The notes beneath the pieces were generated by a model. The model had not been told where the DNA came from, did no database searches, and worked only from the letters and a program-made list of their open reading frames with translations. The translations under genes and the position numbers were made by a program. Below are positions 24,284 to 32,726 of a DNA stretch of 34,590 nt, piece after piece. Position 1 is the first letter of the stretch; each line of letters opens with the position of its first letter. The stretch comes from Planctomycetia bacterium (GTDB lineage: Bacteria; Planctomycetota; Planctomycetia; Gemmatales; Gemmataceae): NCBI GenBank assembly GCA_005799265.1, contig SYHD01000198.1, positions 1 to 34,590 on the forward strand. The letters run 5' to 3'.

Positions 24284-26833
24284 ATGCCGCACCATGTTCG
24301 GTTTTGTGTTCTTGCGCTGGTTGTGTTCTCGCCTTCACTTGCCGTCAACGCCCAGGAAACGCGGAGCCTGACGATAGAAAGCGGGCGCACGGTCGTCCTG
24401 TCGGGGCGGGAAAGCTGGCAGCAAATTCTCGTCACCGGGCGCTACGCCGACGCCAAGACGCGCGATCTGACACGCGAAGTCCGCTACGAGTCGATGCCAG
24501 CCGGCGTCGTCGTTGTTGACGCCAACGGACTGGTGACGCCGATCAAGGAAGGCGCAACCACGCTGCACGCGAAGCTCGGCGCGCTGTCGGCGTCCGTGCA
24601 GGTCGTCGTCAAGGACATCGAAACGGAACGGCCCATCCACTTCGAGAATCAGATCGTTCCAATCTTCACGCGTTTCGGCTGCAACGCCGGCGGCTGCCAT
24701 GGCAAGGCTGGCGGCCAGAACGGTTTTCAACTCTCTCTTCTGGGCTTTGAGCCGCAGGAGGATTTTGAATTCATCGTCAAGGAGGCGCGTGGCCGGCGCT
24801 TGCTCTTGAGCGCTCCTGAATACAGCCTGCTTTTGACGAAAGCGACCGGCCTGGTGCCCCATGGCGGCGGGAAGCGACTGGAGCTTGAAAGCGCCTACTA
24901 CCGCTTGTTGCTCCGCTGGGTCAAGCAAGGCGCGCCTCCGGGGCGCACGGACGATCCCGTGGTTTCGCGCATCGAGGTCCTGCCCAAGGAACGCGTTCTC
25001 GCTCGTGAAAGCGCCCAGCAACTTACGGTCATTGCCCATCACAGCGACGGCTCGAGCGTGGATGTCACCCGCCTGGCGCAGTTCGAGCCGAACCATCCGG
25101 AATTGGCCGTCGTGTCGAACACGGGCCTTGTGACCGCCAAGACGTTGCCCGGTTCGGTAGCGATCATGGCACGCTACCAGACGCACGTGGCCGTCTTTCA
25201 GGCGCTGATCCCACTCGGGCTTTCGCTGGATTCACCAGCCGTGAAGAGTAAGACCCTTGTTGACGATCACGTCTTCGGCCAGCTCAAACGCCTCGGCGTG
25301 CCCCCCTCGGATGCCTGTTCCGATGCGGCTTTTCTGCGCCGTGTCACGCTCGATCTTTCGGGCCGGCTGCCGAGCCTGGAGGAGACGAAGGAGTATCTCG
25401 CCGACGCCGCAAAGGACAAGGACGCAAAGCTGATCGATCGGCTGCTCGCCAGCGAGGATCACGCCTACTATTTCGCGGGTAAATGGGGCACGATCCTGCG
25501 CAATCGCCGCACCAACCCCGCCGACGACATCAAGCCCACGTTTGCGTTTCATGGCTGGATCAAAGACAGCCTGCACGCGAACAAGCCTTTCGATCAATTC
25601 GCGCGTGACATCCTCACGGCGGCCGGCGAGGACACCAAGGTTCCACAGATCGTCTGGTATCGCGAAGTGAAGGAAGCGTCGGCCCAGGTGGAGGATGTCG
25701 CCCAACTTTTTCTCGGCCAGCGCGTCGGCTGTGCCAAGTGCCATCATCATCCGTTCGAGAAATGGACGCAGGACGATTACTGGAGCATGGTCGCGTGCTT
25801 CTCCCAGGTTGAGATCAAGATCCCGGCGTTGCAGAAAAAGGGGAAGGAGAGCATCAAGCCCCCGGCCACGGTGACGCACAAACCCGGCGTGGCGAAAGCG
25901 GTGAACCCGCGTACGAAACAGACGCTAAAACCGAGCGGCCTGGGCGGTCCGAAGATGACGCTCGACGCGACGGACGATCCGCGTGCCAAGCTCGCCGACT
26001 GGATGGTCGCGCCGGACAATCCGTTCTTCGCACGCACGCTCGCCAATCGCTACTGGAAGCACTTCTTCAAGATCGGCCTCGTCGAGCCGGAGGACGATCT
26101 TCGCCTCACCAACCCAGCCAGCAACCCCGAACTGCTTGACGCCCTGGCCAAGCATTTCGTCGACAGCAAGTACGATCTGAAATCGTTGATCCGGGTCATT
26201 TGCAATTCGCACGCCTATCGCCTGAGCGCGATCCCCAACGCGCACAACGCCGACGACAAGCAGAATTTTTCGCACTTCTACCTGCGCCGGCTGCATGCCG
26301 AGGTGTTGTTCGACGCCATCGACGTGGTCACTGGTTCAAAGACGACCTTCAAGGGATTGCCCGAAGGAACGCGGGCGGTGCAATTGCCGGACAATCAGTT
26401 TCAATCGTATTTCTTGAGCATATTTGGCCGACCCGATTCCGCGAGTCCGTGCGAATGCGAACGCGGCTCCGACGCGACGCTGGTGCAATCACTCTACCTG
26501 TTCAACTCGGATGACCTGCTCGGCAAGATCCGTGGCCGCGTGACGCCGAGCAAGACGCTTGACCCGAAGGCCAAGAACCCGCCGAAGGGACTCGATCCGA
26601 ACGTCATCACGAAGAGCGCCGGGGGCCGCATTCTGCAACTGGCGAGCGACAAGCGCCCCGACTCAGAAAAGGTGCGTGAACTGTATCTGATCGCTCTGAG
26701 CCGGGAGCCGCGCGCCGAGGAGTTGCGGACGGTGCTGGCCTACCTCGATGCGCGGCGCGATGACTTGACTGCAGCGTATGAGGACGTATTGTGGGCGGTC
26801 ATCAACACCAAGGAATTCTTGTTCAACCATTAA
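24284..26833 (+). CDS. DUF1549/DUF1553 cytochrome-like protein with BIG2 domain
   Basis: An 849-residue secreted protein of the planctomycete cytochrome-like DUF1549/DUF1553 type. A signal peptide (HHVRFCVLALVVFSPSLAVNAQ) is followed by a BIG2-like Ig domain (about 25-110). The cysteine motif CNAGGCH (C133, C138, H139) is of the type annotated PSCyt; a true heme CxxCH occurs at CAKCH (483-487). DUF1549 is at about 330-530 (DHVFGQLKRLGV, FLRRVTLDLSGRLPS) and DUF1553 near the C-terminus (LADWMVAPDNPFFARTLANRYWKHF, ELYLIALSREPRAEEL). I chose ATG 24284 because a signal peptide begins there; GTG 24245 is in frame but adds nonsense residues. The usual DUF1501 partner lies two genes upstream rather than directly downstream. 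Confidence 0.9.
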   Translation: MPHHVRFCVLALVVFSPSLAVNAQETRSLTIESGRTVVLSGRESWQQILVTGRYADAKTRDLTREVRYESMPAGVVVVDANGLVTPIKEGATTLHAKLGALSASVQVVVKDIETERPIHFENQIVPIFTRFGCNAGGCHGKAGGQNGFQLSLLGFEPQEDFEFIVKEARGRRLLLSAPEYSLLLTKATGLVPHGGGKRLELESAYYRLLLRWVKQGAPPGRTDDPVVSRIEVLPKERVLARESAQQLTVIAHHSDGSSVDVTRLAQFEPNHPELAVVSNTGLVTAKTLPGSVAIMARYQTHVAVFQALIPLGLSLDSPAVKSKTLVDDHVFGQLKRLGVPPSDACSDAAFLRRVTLDLSGRLPSLEETKEYLADAAKDKDAKLIDRLLASEDHAYYFAGKWGTILRNRRTNPADDIKPTFAFHGWIKDSLHANKPFDQFARDILTAAGEDTKVPQIVWYREVKEASAQVEDVAQLFLGQRVGCAKCHHHPFEKWTQDDYWSMVACFSQVEIKIPALQKKGKESIKPPATVTHKPGVAKAVNPRTKQTLKPSGLGGPKMTLDATDDPRAKLADWMVAPDNPFFARTLANRYWKHFFKIGLVEPEDDLRLTNPASNPELLDALAKHFVDSKYDLKSLIRVICNSHAYRLSAIPNAHNADDKQNFSHFYLRRLHAEVLFDAIDVVTGSKTTFKGLPEGTRAVQLPDNQFQSYFLSIFGRPDSASPCECERGSDATLVQSLYLFNSDDLLGKIRGRVTPSKTLDPKAKNPPKGLDPNVITKSAGGRILQLASDKRPDSEKVRELYLIALSREPRAEELRTVLAYLDARRDDLTAAYEDVLWAVINTKEFLFNH

Positions 26834-26841
26834 CCCGCGTG

Positions 26842-28224
26842 TCAAGGCGCCAGTCGCCACGCCAGGCCGATCCAGCCGTCGCGGGCGCCGGCGCTCGGCG
26901 GCGAAAAATTCATGCGTGCGGCCAAGCCGGGAATCGGGACTGGCCCCATGGTGAAGCGTTCCTTGAGAACCTCCGCGAACAGAACATCGCGGATAACCGT
27001 GAACGACAGCGGCAGGGCCGGGAGTTTTTTTGCCGTGGCCGAGGTGGGGAGGAACTGCACCGCGCCTTTACGCACCAGATGGACGCCTGCCTTTGAATTC
27101 TCGATGCCGTACTCGGTCTTCACACGCATGCCTTCGTACGTCAGCTTGCCCTGCTGCACCGAGACAATATCCAGCTCGAAGTTGAAACCTTGCTCGGTAA
27201 AGTTCACGTAAATGGGGTCTTTCTCGGCAAAAGTAGCCAAAGTGGTCGTGCCATTCATGCCAAATAGCTTGGTGACGTTTTTGAAGCCGTCTTGTTTTTC
27301 GCCGTTCTTGCCGCCATCCTTGACAAAACCCTGGGTCAGGTCGTCATAGAATTTCTGGGCGTCGTTCAGGGAAATAGTCTTGCCGCCGAATTCCGCCTGC
27401 AGCGCTTGATTGAGCATGGATTGATGCATGCGCAGGGCGAGATCGATCCCCGGCGAGAGCGGCGGCGTGGGGCTTATGTCTTTGCCCGGCGTAGCGAAAC
27501 GCAAACGTGCATGAAGTGCGGCGCTGGAAGTGCTGAATTCCAGGGTTTCGATCGCCAGCCCCGCGCGTTTCAAGTCCGCAAACCCTTGAGTCGTTACCTT
27601 GCTAGCCAGGGTAAGTGTGGGGGCGAGTTCATCGCCGATGCGTTTGGAGGTCTGCCAGCACGTTTTCTTGGCCGTGTCTTGCTCCGCGTCGCCGCGGGTG
27701 CGATTGAAGAGCTGGCCGGCTACCAAGGCGGTGAGCGCGTCCGGGTCTCCCCGGCGGCCCGTGATTCGCCCCAACGTGATCGTTGATTTGCCGAAATTCG
27801 GGCCTGGCAACGATACAATTCCGGAGCCGTCAACCACGACCCGGCGGCGAACTTCAAGAGGAGTTATGCTGGACGTGTGTACGAAAACGAACGGCCGAGT
27901 GGTGACAGTCTGAGCAGTGGATTGTCCACGAAAAACGACTTCGATGATCGCCTTGCGCGCGTCTGGAACCAGCTCAGCAGTCACGAGGCCGAGCGTTCGG
28001 CCCGTGCCCGCGACCGGTGCCCCCTGAAACACGTCTCGCACCTGTTCCGTTTGGTCGATTTGACGCTTGACGACGGCATCGAACAGCGCCGCCGAGGCGT
28101 CAACCAGGAAATTCGGCCCCTTCGCCGGCGTGCCTTTGCGTTCTCCGGCTTGCGCAGCTACCATGACCGCATTCGCGAGCGCGAAAGTCACGAACAGGAT
28201 CGGGAGAGTCTTGAAGCGTTTCAT
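26842..28224 (-). CDS. Secreted protein of unknown function
   Basis: A 460-residue protein starting at ATG 28224 (MKRFKTLPILFVTFALANA), preceded by TTGAGG; the frame continues upstream for 38 codons without support. The signal peptide ends near AQA. The mature part begins FLVDASAALFDAVVKRQIDQ and has long beta-rich stretches with alternating residues (KAIIEVVFRGQSTAQTVTTR, GIDLALRMHQSMLN). It contains one central region rich in charged residues and ends in ARMNFSPPSAGARDGWIGLAWRLAP. I recognise no family. It stands convergent to the DUF1549/DUF1553 gene with only eight bases between the stops. Confidence 0.7.
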   Translation of the reverse strand: MKRFKTLPILFVTFALANAVMVAAQAGERKGTPAKGPNFLVDASAALFDAVVKRQIDQTEQVRDVFQGAPVAGTGRTLGLVTAELVPDARKAIIEVVFRGQSTAQTVTTRPFVFVHTSSITPLEVRRRVVVDGSGIVSLPGPNFGKSTITLGRITGRRGDPDALTALVAGQLFNRTRGDAEQDTAKKTCWQTSKRIGDELAPTLTLASKVTTQGFADLKRAGLAIETLEFSTSSAALHARLRFATPGKDISPTPPLSPGIDLALRMHQSMLNQALQAEFGGKTISLNDAQKFYDDLTQGFVKDGGKNGEKQDGFKNVTKLFGMNGTTTLATFAEKDPIYVNFTEQGFNFELDIVSVQQGKLTYEGMRVKTEYGIENSKAGVHLVRKGAVQFLPTSATAKKLPALPLSFTVIRDVLFAEVLKERFTMGPVPIPGLAARMNFSPPSAGARDGWIGLAWRLAP

Positions 28225-28412
28225 TGTGCGCCTCAATCGATTGGAGAACTGCTTATCACGGCATGGGCAAGATTTTCTCGTCTTGCCGATGTTTCGCATT
28301 TGCTCCGGTATGCCTGGCTTATCGCCGGCGCTTGTCATTACTTGATGATCTTATTGAATGAACCCATTATTGGGCATCTGTTCAGAAAAATCGTGTACCA
28401 CGAGGTAGAACC

Positions 28413-30065
28413 ATGATCCGTCTCACACCACTGATATTCGGCATCGGAATGCTCCTAGTCGGCGTTTGGCCAACATGGTCATTGCCAGCGGTGGGCAAGA
28501 AACAGACGGGCGAACTGGGAAAGTGCCTGGAGAAACTGCCGAAAGGGACGCGTCACGAATTCACGATGATGCCGCTGCGCGACGGCGTTAGGTTGGCGAC
28601 CGATGTCTTCCTCCCACCGGACGGAAAGGGACCATGGCCCGTGATGCTGTTGCGGACGCCCTACAGCAGATTCGATCCGCGCCCGGTTCAGGAAATGGGT
28701 GGCGAACCGTGTGTGTTGGTTTGCCAAAACCAACGTGGCCGTTACGGCTCGGAAGGGACGCCGCCCAAGGACACGTTCCTCAATGAAGTGGACGATAGCC
28801 ATGACGCCATCGAGTGGTGTGCCAGGCAGAATTGGTCGAACGGCAAAGTCGCGATGTGGGGCCCATCGGGACATGGCGTGTCCCCGTCGAACGCAGTCTG
28901 GTCGAAAGCGCCGCACCTCGTCGCCGTATCGGTCAACATCACCGGCGACGACGCCTACCTGCACTGGTGTTTCAGCAACGGCGCTCGCCGCACGATGTAC
29001 TCATGGATGAACCAGCGCAATCAGAAGATCGTCGACTGGCCTCGCCCGACGACGATTCCCTTCGACCTCAAAGCGCGCGAAACCTTCCTCGCGGAACGCA
29101 GCCTCGACAACAAGGTTTATTTCATTTCACGGGCCGGCTGGTACGATCTCTTCAGCGAGGCGGCCCTCGATGCCTTCGCGGCCCTCGCGCCGAAGGGGCG
29201 GGCGTTCGTCTCGATGAATCCCGGCGGACATGGTGCGATCGGCGGCGAGCTCAAGTATCCGTACAAGAATTGGCCCAAGGGGGTCCAGTTTCCGACCATC
29301 AAGCAACTGATGACTGGCCAGGAACCCAAGGACGCGAAGTCGACGCTGGTCTACTTTCTGATGGGCGACACCAAAGATCCGAAGGCGCCGGGTAATATCT
29401 GGAAGACCAGCCCCGTCTGGCCCGTGGCGCACACGGCTACGGATTTCTACCTGCACGCCGACGGAACGCTCGGCACGCACAAGCCGACACCGAAAGATGC
29501 GTCTCTGACCTTTACCTACGATCCGAGGATGCCGGCGCCCAGTCTGGGGGGCAACTATGGCCTCGGCGACAAAAGCGGCCCGCTCGATCAACGTCCGAAC
29601 AAGGAGCGCAAGGACATCCTGCGATTCGTCAGCGAGCCGTTGACGGAGCCCGTCGGCATCACCGGCCGCGTGTGGGCCGATCTTCGCTTCAGCAGTGATG
29701 CGCCCGATACCATGTTCGTGGTCAAACTGATCGACATCTACCCCGACGGCTATGAAGCCCTGGTGCGCGAGTCCGCCGGCCTGGCCCGCTATCATCAAGG
29801 CTTGAACAAGGCTGCCGCCATCGAAAAGGGCAAGACCTATGCGCTCAAGCTCGATCTCTGGAGTACCGCGCTCGTGTTCAACCAGGGGCATCGCATCGCC
29901 GTCCAGGTTACCAGCAGCAGCAAGGATGCGTATGAAGTGCATCCAAATACGTTCGAACAGGTTGCCTCGATCGACAAAGGGCAGGTCGCGCGCAATACGA
30001 TCTACATGTCGGCCGAGCATGCGTCGAAGGTGATATTGCCGGTGATTGCGCGAGAAGGGTTCTGA
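28413..30065 (+). CDS. CocE/NonD family alpha/beta hydrolase, secreted
   Basis: A 550-residue secreted serine hydrolase of the CocE/NonD family (X-Pro dipeptidyl-peptidase/cocaine esterase type). A signal peptide (MIRLTPLIFGIGMLLVGV) is followed by the typical opening MPLRDGVRLATDVFLPPDGKG and the oxyanion-region text LRTPYSR. The nucleophile motif is GPSGHG (S152), the acid GWYD (D245) and the base GGHG (H273). After about residue 340 a jelly-roll domain follows (LTEPVGITGRVWADLRFSSDAPDTMFVVKL), typical of the C-terminal X-Pro part. It acts on an ester or peptide outside the cell; the substrate is unknown. It is divergent from the unknown secreted gene with a 188-base gap. Confidence 0.88.
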   Translation: MIRLTPLIFGIGMLLVGVWPTWSLPAVGKKQTGELGKCLEKLPKGTRHEFTMMPLRDGVRLATDVFLPPDGKGPWPVMLLRTPYSRFDPRPVQEMGGEPCVLVCQNQRGRYGSEGTPPKDTFLNEVDDSHDAIEWCARQNWSNGKVAMWGPSGHGVSPSNAVWSKAPHLVAVSVNITGDDAYLHWCFSNGARRTMYSWMNQRNQKIVDWPRPTTIPFDLKARETFLAERSLDNKVYFISRAGWYDLFSEAALDAFAALAPKGRAFVSMNPGGHGAIGGELKYPYKNWPKGVQFPTIKQLMTGQEPKDAKSTLVYFLMGDTKDPKAPGNIWKTSPVWPVAHTATDFYLHADGTLGTHKPTPKDASLTFTYDPRMPAPSLGGNYGLGDKSGPLDQRPNKERKDILRFVSEPLTEPVGITGRVWADLRFSSDAPDTMFVVKLIDIYPDGYEALVRESAGLARYHQGLNKAAAIEKGKTYALKLDLWSTALVFNQGHRIAVQVTSSSKDAYEVHPNTFEQVASIDKGQVARNTIYMSAEHASKVILPVIAREGF

Positions 30066-30070
30066 ATAGA

Positions 30071-30092
30071 CGCTTGCGGTTTCGCGCAAGCG
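30071..30092. repeat. Hairpin between convergent CocE-like and DUF1552 genes
   Basis: CGCTTGCG (30071-30078) pairs exactly with CGCAAGCG (30085-30092) across six bases. It lies between two convergent stops and probably serves as a shared 3' end. It is of the CGCTTGCGGTTTCGC type that is common in planctomycete genomes, as I recall. Confidence 0.7.
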
Positions 30093-30101
30093 ACCTTCGG
30101 C

Positions 30102-31355
30102 TCAACTCATTTCAAGCCCGCGCAGCGTGCCGGTACTGGAGCCGAAGCGGTCGGCGTTGATGCCCAGGCGCTGCAGCATGCTGACGTAAAGATTCGAGAG
30201 CGGCGGCGCGTTGTTGCCGGTGAAGGCGAGATGCTGGCCGTGCCGGAAGCCGCCCCCCGCCAGAATGACTGGCAGATTGCGCGGCGAGTGGCTGCTGGCG
30301 TTGCCGAGATTGCTGCTGAAGAACACCGACGTGTGGTCGAGCAGGTTCGCCCCGTGCTCGCGCGTGTCCTTCAGTTTGGTCAAGAACGCCGCGAAGGTGC
30401 GCATCTTTTCCAACTCGACTGTCCGTAGCTGGGCGATTTTCGCGGGGTCCTGGCCGTGGTGCGAGAGATCGTGATGGCCGAGGTTCACGCCTTGAATCGG
30501 CGGCACCGAACTCGTGCCCAGCAACAGCAGCGTGATGAGCCGGGTCGAATCGGTTTGCAGCGCCAGATGGATGAGATCGAACATCAAGCGGGCCTTGCCG
30601 ACCATATCCGCGGGGTTTGCGGCGTTCTGCGGCGGCGCGACGTTGACGCGCGGCCGGGGGCGTTGCGACCATTCCTCGGAGCGGGCGAGACCGCGTTCCA
30701 GTTCGCGGACGCTATTGAAGTATTCATCGAGCCGATCGCGATCGCCGGCGCCCAGCGAAGGTTGCAGGCTGCGCGCCTGTTCGCCGACGGCGTCGAGAAT
30801 GCTGCGTCCATCGCGCAGCCGGCGCGCCTGGGCTTGCACTTCGTCGGGCCGGCCTTCGAGGAAGAGCCGGGCGAAAACGCTTGACGGAAACGAATCCGAC
30901 GGCACAAGCGCGCCTGATTGTGTCCACGACAGGCTGAACCCTTCGCAAGACAACGCGAGACTTGGGAACCGCGTCTCGCCGCCGATGTGCCGGGCCGCGA
31001 ACTGGTCGAGCGAGACGCTGTTGCGAAAGCCGGCGCGTCGTTCGGGGTGCGGCGCGGCGGTCAGAAAGCTGTAGATGGAGTCGTGGCTCGAACCGACCTC
31101 CGGATGGGCCAGCCCGGAGCAGACCGTGAAATCGTTGCGAAACTCGCGCAGCACTTCCAGGTACGGCGTGAGCGTGTAGTTCCGCCCCGCGTCTTGCGGA
31201 AAGAAGAACGCCGGGTGCAAGCTCAACGGCGTGCAGATGCAAACCATGCGTCGCGGCGGCCGCACGGGATCTTGCGCGGAGGCGAGGCTCTCCATCCAGG
31301 GGAGGGCGAGAGAAACGCCAGCGGCGCGGAGGAATGTGCGGCGGTCGAGCTTCAT
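30102..31355 (-). CDS. DUF1552 family protein, Tat-exported
   Basis: A 417-residue DUF1552 protein, a planctomycete-expanded family that usually accompanies DUF1592/DUF1588/DUF1587 cytochrome-like proteins. A Tat-like motif DRRTFLRAAG (residues 4-13) and LALPWMESLASA mark export. The core MVCICTPLSLHPAFFFP, SGLAHPEVGSSHDS, NSVSLDQFAA and NLGNASSHSPRNLPVILAGGGFRHG fits the family. Its related DUF1501 fold suggests a metal-dependent phosphatase-like core. The usual DUF1592 gene directly upstream is missing; that side holds only a decayed DUF1501 fragment and the restriction-modification pair. GAGGA stands about seven bases before the ATG. Confidence 0.88.
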   Translation of the reverse strand: MKLDRRTFLRAAGVSLALPWMESLASAQDPVRPPRRMVCICTPLSLHPAFFFPQDAGRNYTLTPYLEVLREFRNDFTVCSGLAHPEVGSSHDSIYSFLTAAPHPERRAGFRNSVSLDQFAARHIGGETRFPSLALSCEGFSLSWTQSGALVPSDSFPSSVFARLFLEGRPDEVQAQARRLRDGRSILDAVGEQARSLQPSLGAGDRDRLDEYFNSVRELERGLARSEEWSQRPRPRVNVAPPQNAANPADMVGKARLMFDLIHLALQTDSTRLITLLLLGTSSVPPIQGVNLGHHDLSHHGQDPAKIAQLRTVELEKMRTFAAFLTKLKDTREHGANLLDHTSVFFSSNLGNASSHSPRNLPVILAGGGFRHGQHLAFTGNNAPPLSNLYVSMLQRLGINADRFGSSTGTLRGLEMS

Positions 31356-31498
31356 GAGGAGATCCTCGCAGCGGAGATTTTCAGGTGGCTCTGCACTTGA
31401 TTCGCCAATTCATATTGTAGCCGTTTCTGAGGCCTTGTCATTTGGCGATTGTTCCGACTGACCAGATAATCGACCTGACCGCCTGTGGCCGCGCCTAT

Positions 31499-31662
31499 GG
31501 CGACTAGAGCGCCGAAAACCTCGTGGACGTGAGCGATCTGTACGCCACGGTGCTGCACTGCTTGGGGACAGATCACCTGCGCCTGACGTATTGCTTTGGC
31601 CGCCGCGACACTTTCGCTTGACCGATGTGGCGGGAATCGTGGTGGGAGAGTTGCTGGCGTAA
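31499..31662 (+). pseudogene. Decayed C-terminal fragment of a DUF1501 gene
   Basis: On the plus strand from 31511 to 31609 the text reads AENLVDVSDLYATVLHCLG and TDHLRLTYCFGRRD, and, after a two-base shift (31610-31611), FRLTDVAGIVVGELLA from 31612 to the TAA at 31660-31662. This is the standard DUF1501 ending (DLHATxLHLLGxDHxRLTYRxxGRDFRLTDVxGxVVxELLA). A TAG (31505-31507) interrupts the frame just upstream, so the gene is broken by at least one stop and one frameshift. The rest of the gene is missing. The fragment ends about 30 bases before the promoter of the methyltransferase gene, so it may mark the join of an acquired segment. Confidence 0.8.
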
Positions 31663-31690
31663 AGTGGGCCAGACGAACGAGAATCGCGGG

Positions 31691-31718
31691 ATGACGGTTT
31701 AGACAATACTGGTATACT
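31691..31718 (+). promoter_or_regulatory. Promoter of the methyltransferase gene, probably leaderless
   Basis: TATACT (31713-31718) is a near-consensus -10 box, with ATGACG (31691-31696) as a weak -35 box at 16 bases. Counting 7 bases gives a transcript start at or near 31725, which is the first base of the methyltransferase ATG, so a leaderless mRNA is likely. Confidence 0.5.
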
Positions 31719-31724
31719 CACCGT

Positions 31725-32726
31725 ATGCTATCACCTTTGCAAACAGTCCAATTGCCAGACGACGAGGAGACAATCCTCAAGGAGATCGCCTCACGGGGCA
31801 ATTTAGACATTATCATCCCAGAGCTTGCACGCGATCGGCAAGCAATACAGCGTATCGAATCGGTAGTGCGGAGAATCCGGACGGCTCATGAGCTGATTCT
31901 GGGAGATGCACGGGCCGCGTCGAATCTACCTGACGACTCGATCCACCTTGTCGTGACCTCCCCGCCATATTGGACGTTGAAACGTTATAACGAAAATGCG
32001 GCACAACTTGGTCATGTCGCCGAATACGAGGACTTTATCGATGCCCTTGATCAGGTGTGGAAGAATTGCTACCGAGCACTTGTGCCCGGCGGCCGGTTAA
32101 TAATCAATGTCGGCGATGTGTGCCTGTCGCGTAGACAGAATAACGGCAGGCACACTGTCGTGCCGCTGCATGCAAGCCTTCAAGAACATTGCAAGACAAT
32201 CGGTTTTGATAACCTCGCGACGATCATCTGGCACAAAATCGCGAACGCCAAATATGAAGTCGCAGGAGGGGGAGGATTCCTCGGCAAGCCCTATGAACCA
32301 AACGCAGTCATCAAAAATGATATTGAATTCGTCCTTATGCAGCGGAAGCCAGGAGGCTACCGAAGCCCAAGCAAGCGCGAACGACTACTTAGCGTCATCA
32401 GCCAAGAGAACTATCAACAATGGTTCCGCCAGATCTGGAGCGATCTCCGTGGGACATCTAATCCAAAACATCCCGCGCCATTTCCGCTTGAGTTCGCGGA
32501 GCGGTTGATTCGGATGTTCTCGTTTGTGGGAGACACAGTCCTTGATCCATTCATGGGGACAGGAACGACAAATCTCGCATGCGCGCAGTGGGGCCGAAAC
32601 AGTATCGGCATCGAGCTTGACGCCAATTACTTCGACTTAGCTATTAAACGGGTTAATGCTCACGGCGCTGATCTTTTCCTTTCTTCAACTGTGACTTCTC
32701 GAGTTCATGAGCATGCAAGACGTTGA
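31725..32726 (+). CDS. DNA methyltransferase, beta class (SPPY motif)
   Basis: A 333-residue S-adenosylmethionine-dependent DNA methyltransferase. Motif IV TSPPYW (78-83) precedes motif I DPFMGTGTT (274-282), the permuted order of beta-class enzymes. SPPY is the usual signature of N4-cytosine methylation, although some m6A enzymes share it. The target-recognition region lies between them (about 130-235). There is no Shine-Dalgarno; the -10 box places the message start at the ATG. It overlaps the nuclease gene by 20 bases. The region is AT-richer than its neighbours, as expected for acquired DNA. It protects host DNA from the paired endonuclease. Confidence 0.88.
   Translation: MLSPLQTVQLPDDEETILKEIASRGNLDIIIPELARDRQAIQRIESVVRRIRTAHELILGDARAASNLPDDSIHLVVTSPPYWTLKRYNENAAQLGHVAEYEDFIDALDQVWKNCYRALVPGGRLIINVGDVCLSRRQNNGRHTVVPLHASLQEHCKTIGFDNLATIIWHKIANAKYEVAGGGGFLGKPYEPNAVIKNDIEFVLMQRKPGGYRSPSKRERLLSVISQENYQQWFRQIWSDLRGTSNPKHPAPFPLEFAERLIRMFSFVGDTVLDPFMGTGTTNLACAQWGRNSIGIELDANYFDLAIKRVNAHGADLFLSSTVTSRVHEHARR

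Noticed and set aside
27292..28416. Several plus-strand frames opposite the unknown secreted gene (26842-28224)
   Set aside because: They are overlapping fragments without signal peptides or family features, while the minus-strand frame has a signal peptide and ribosome binding site.
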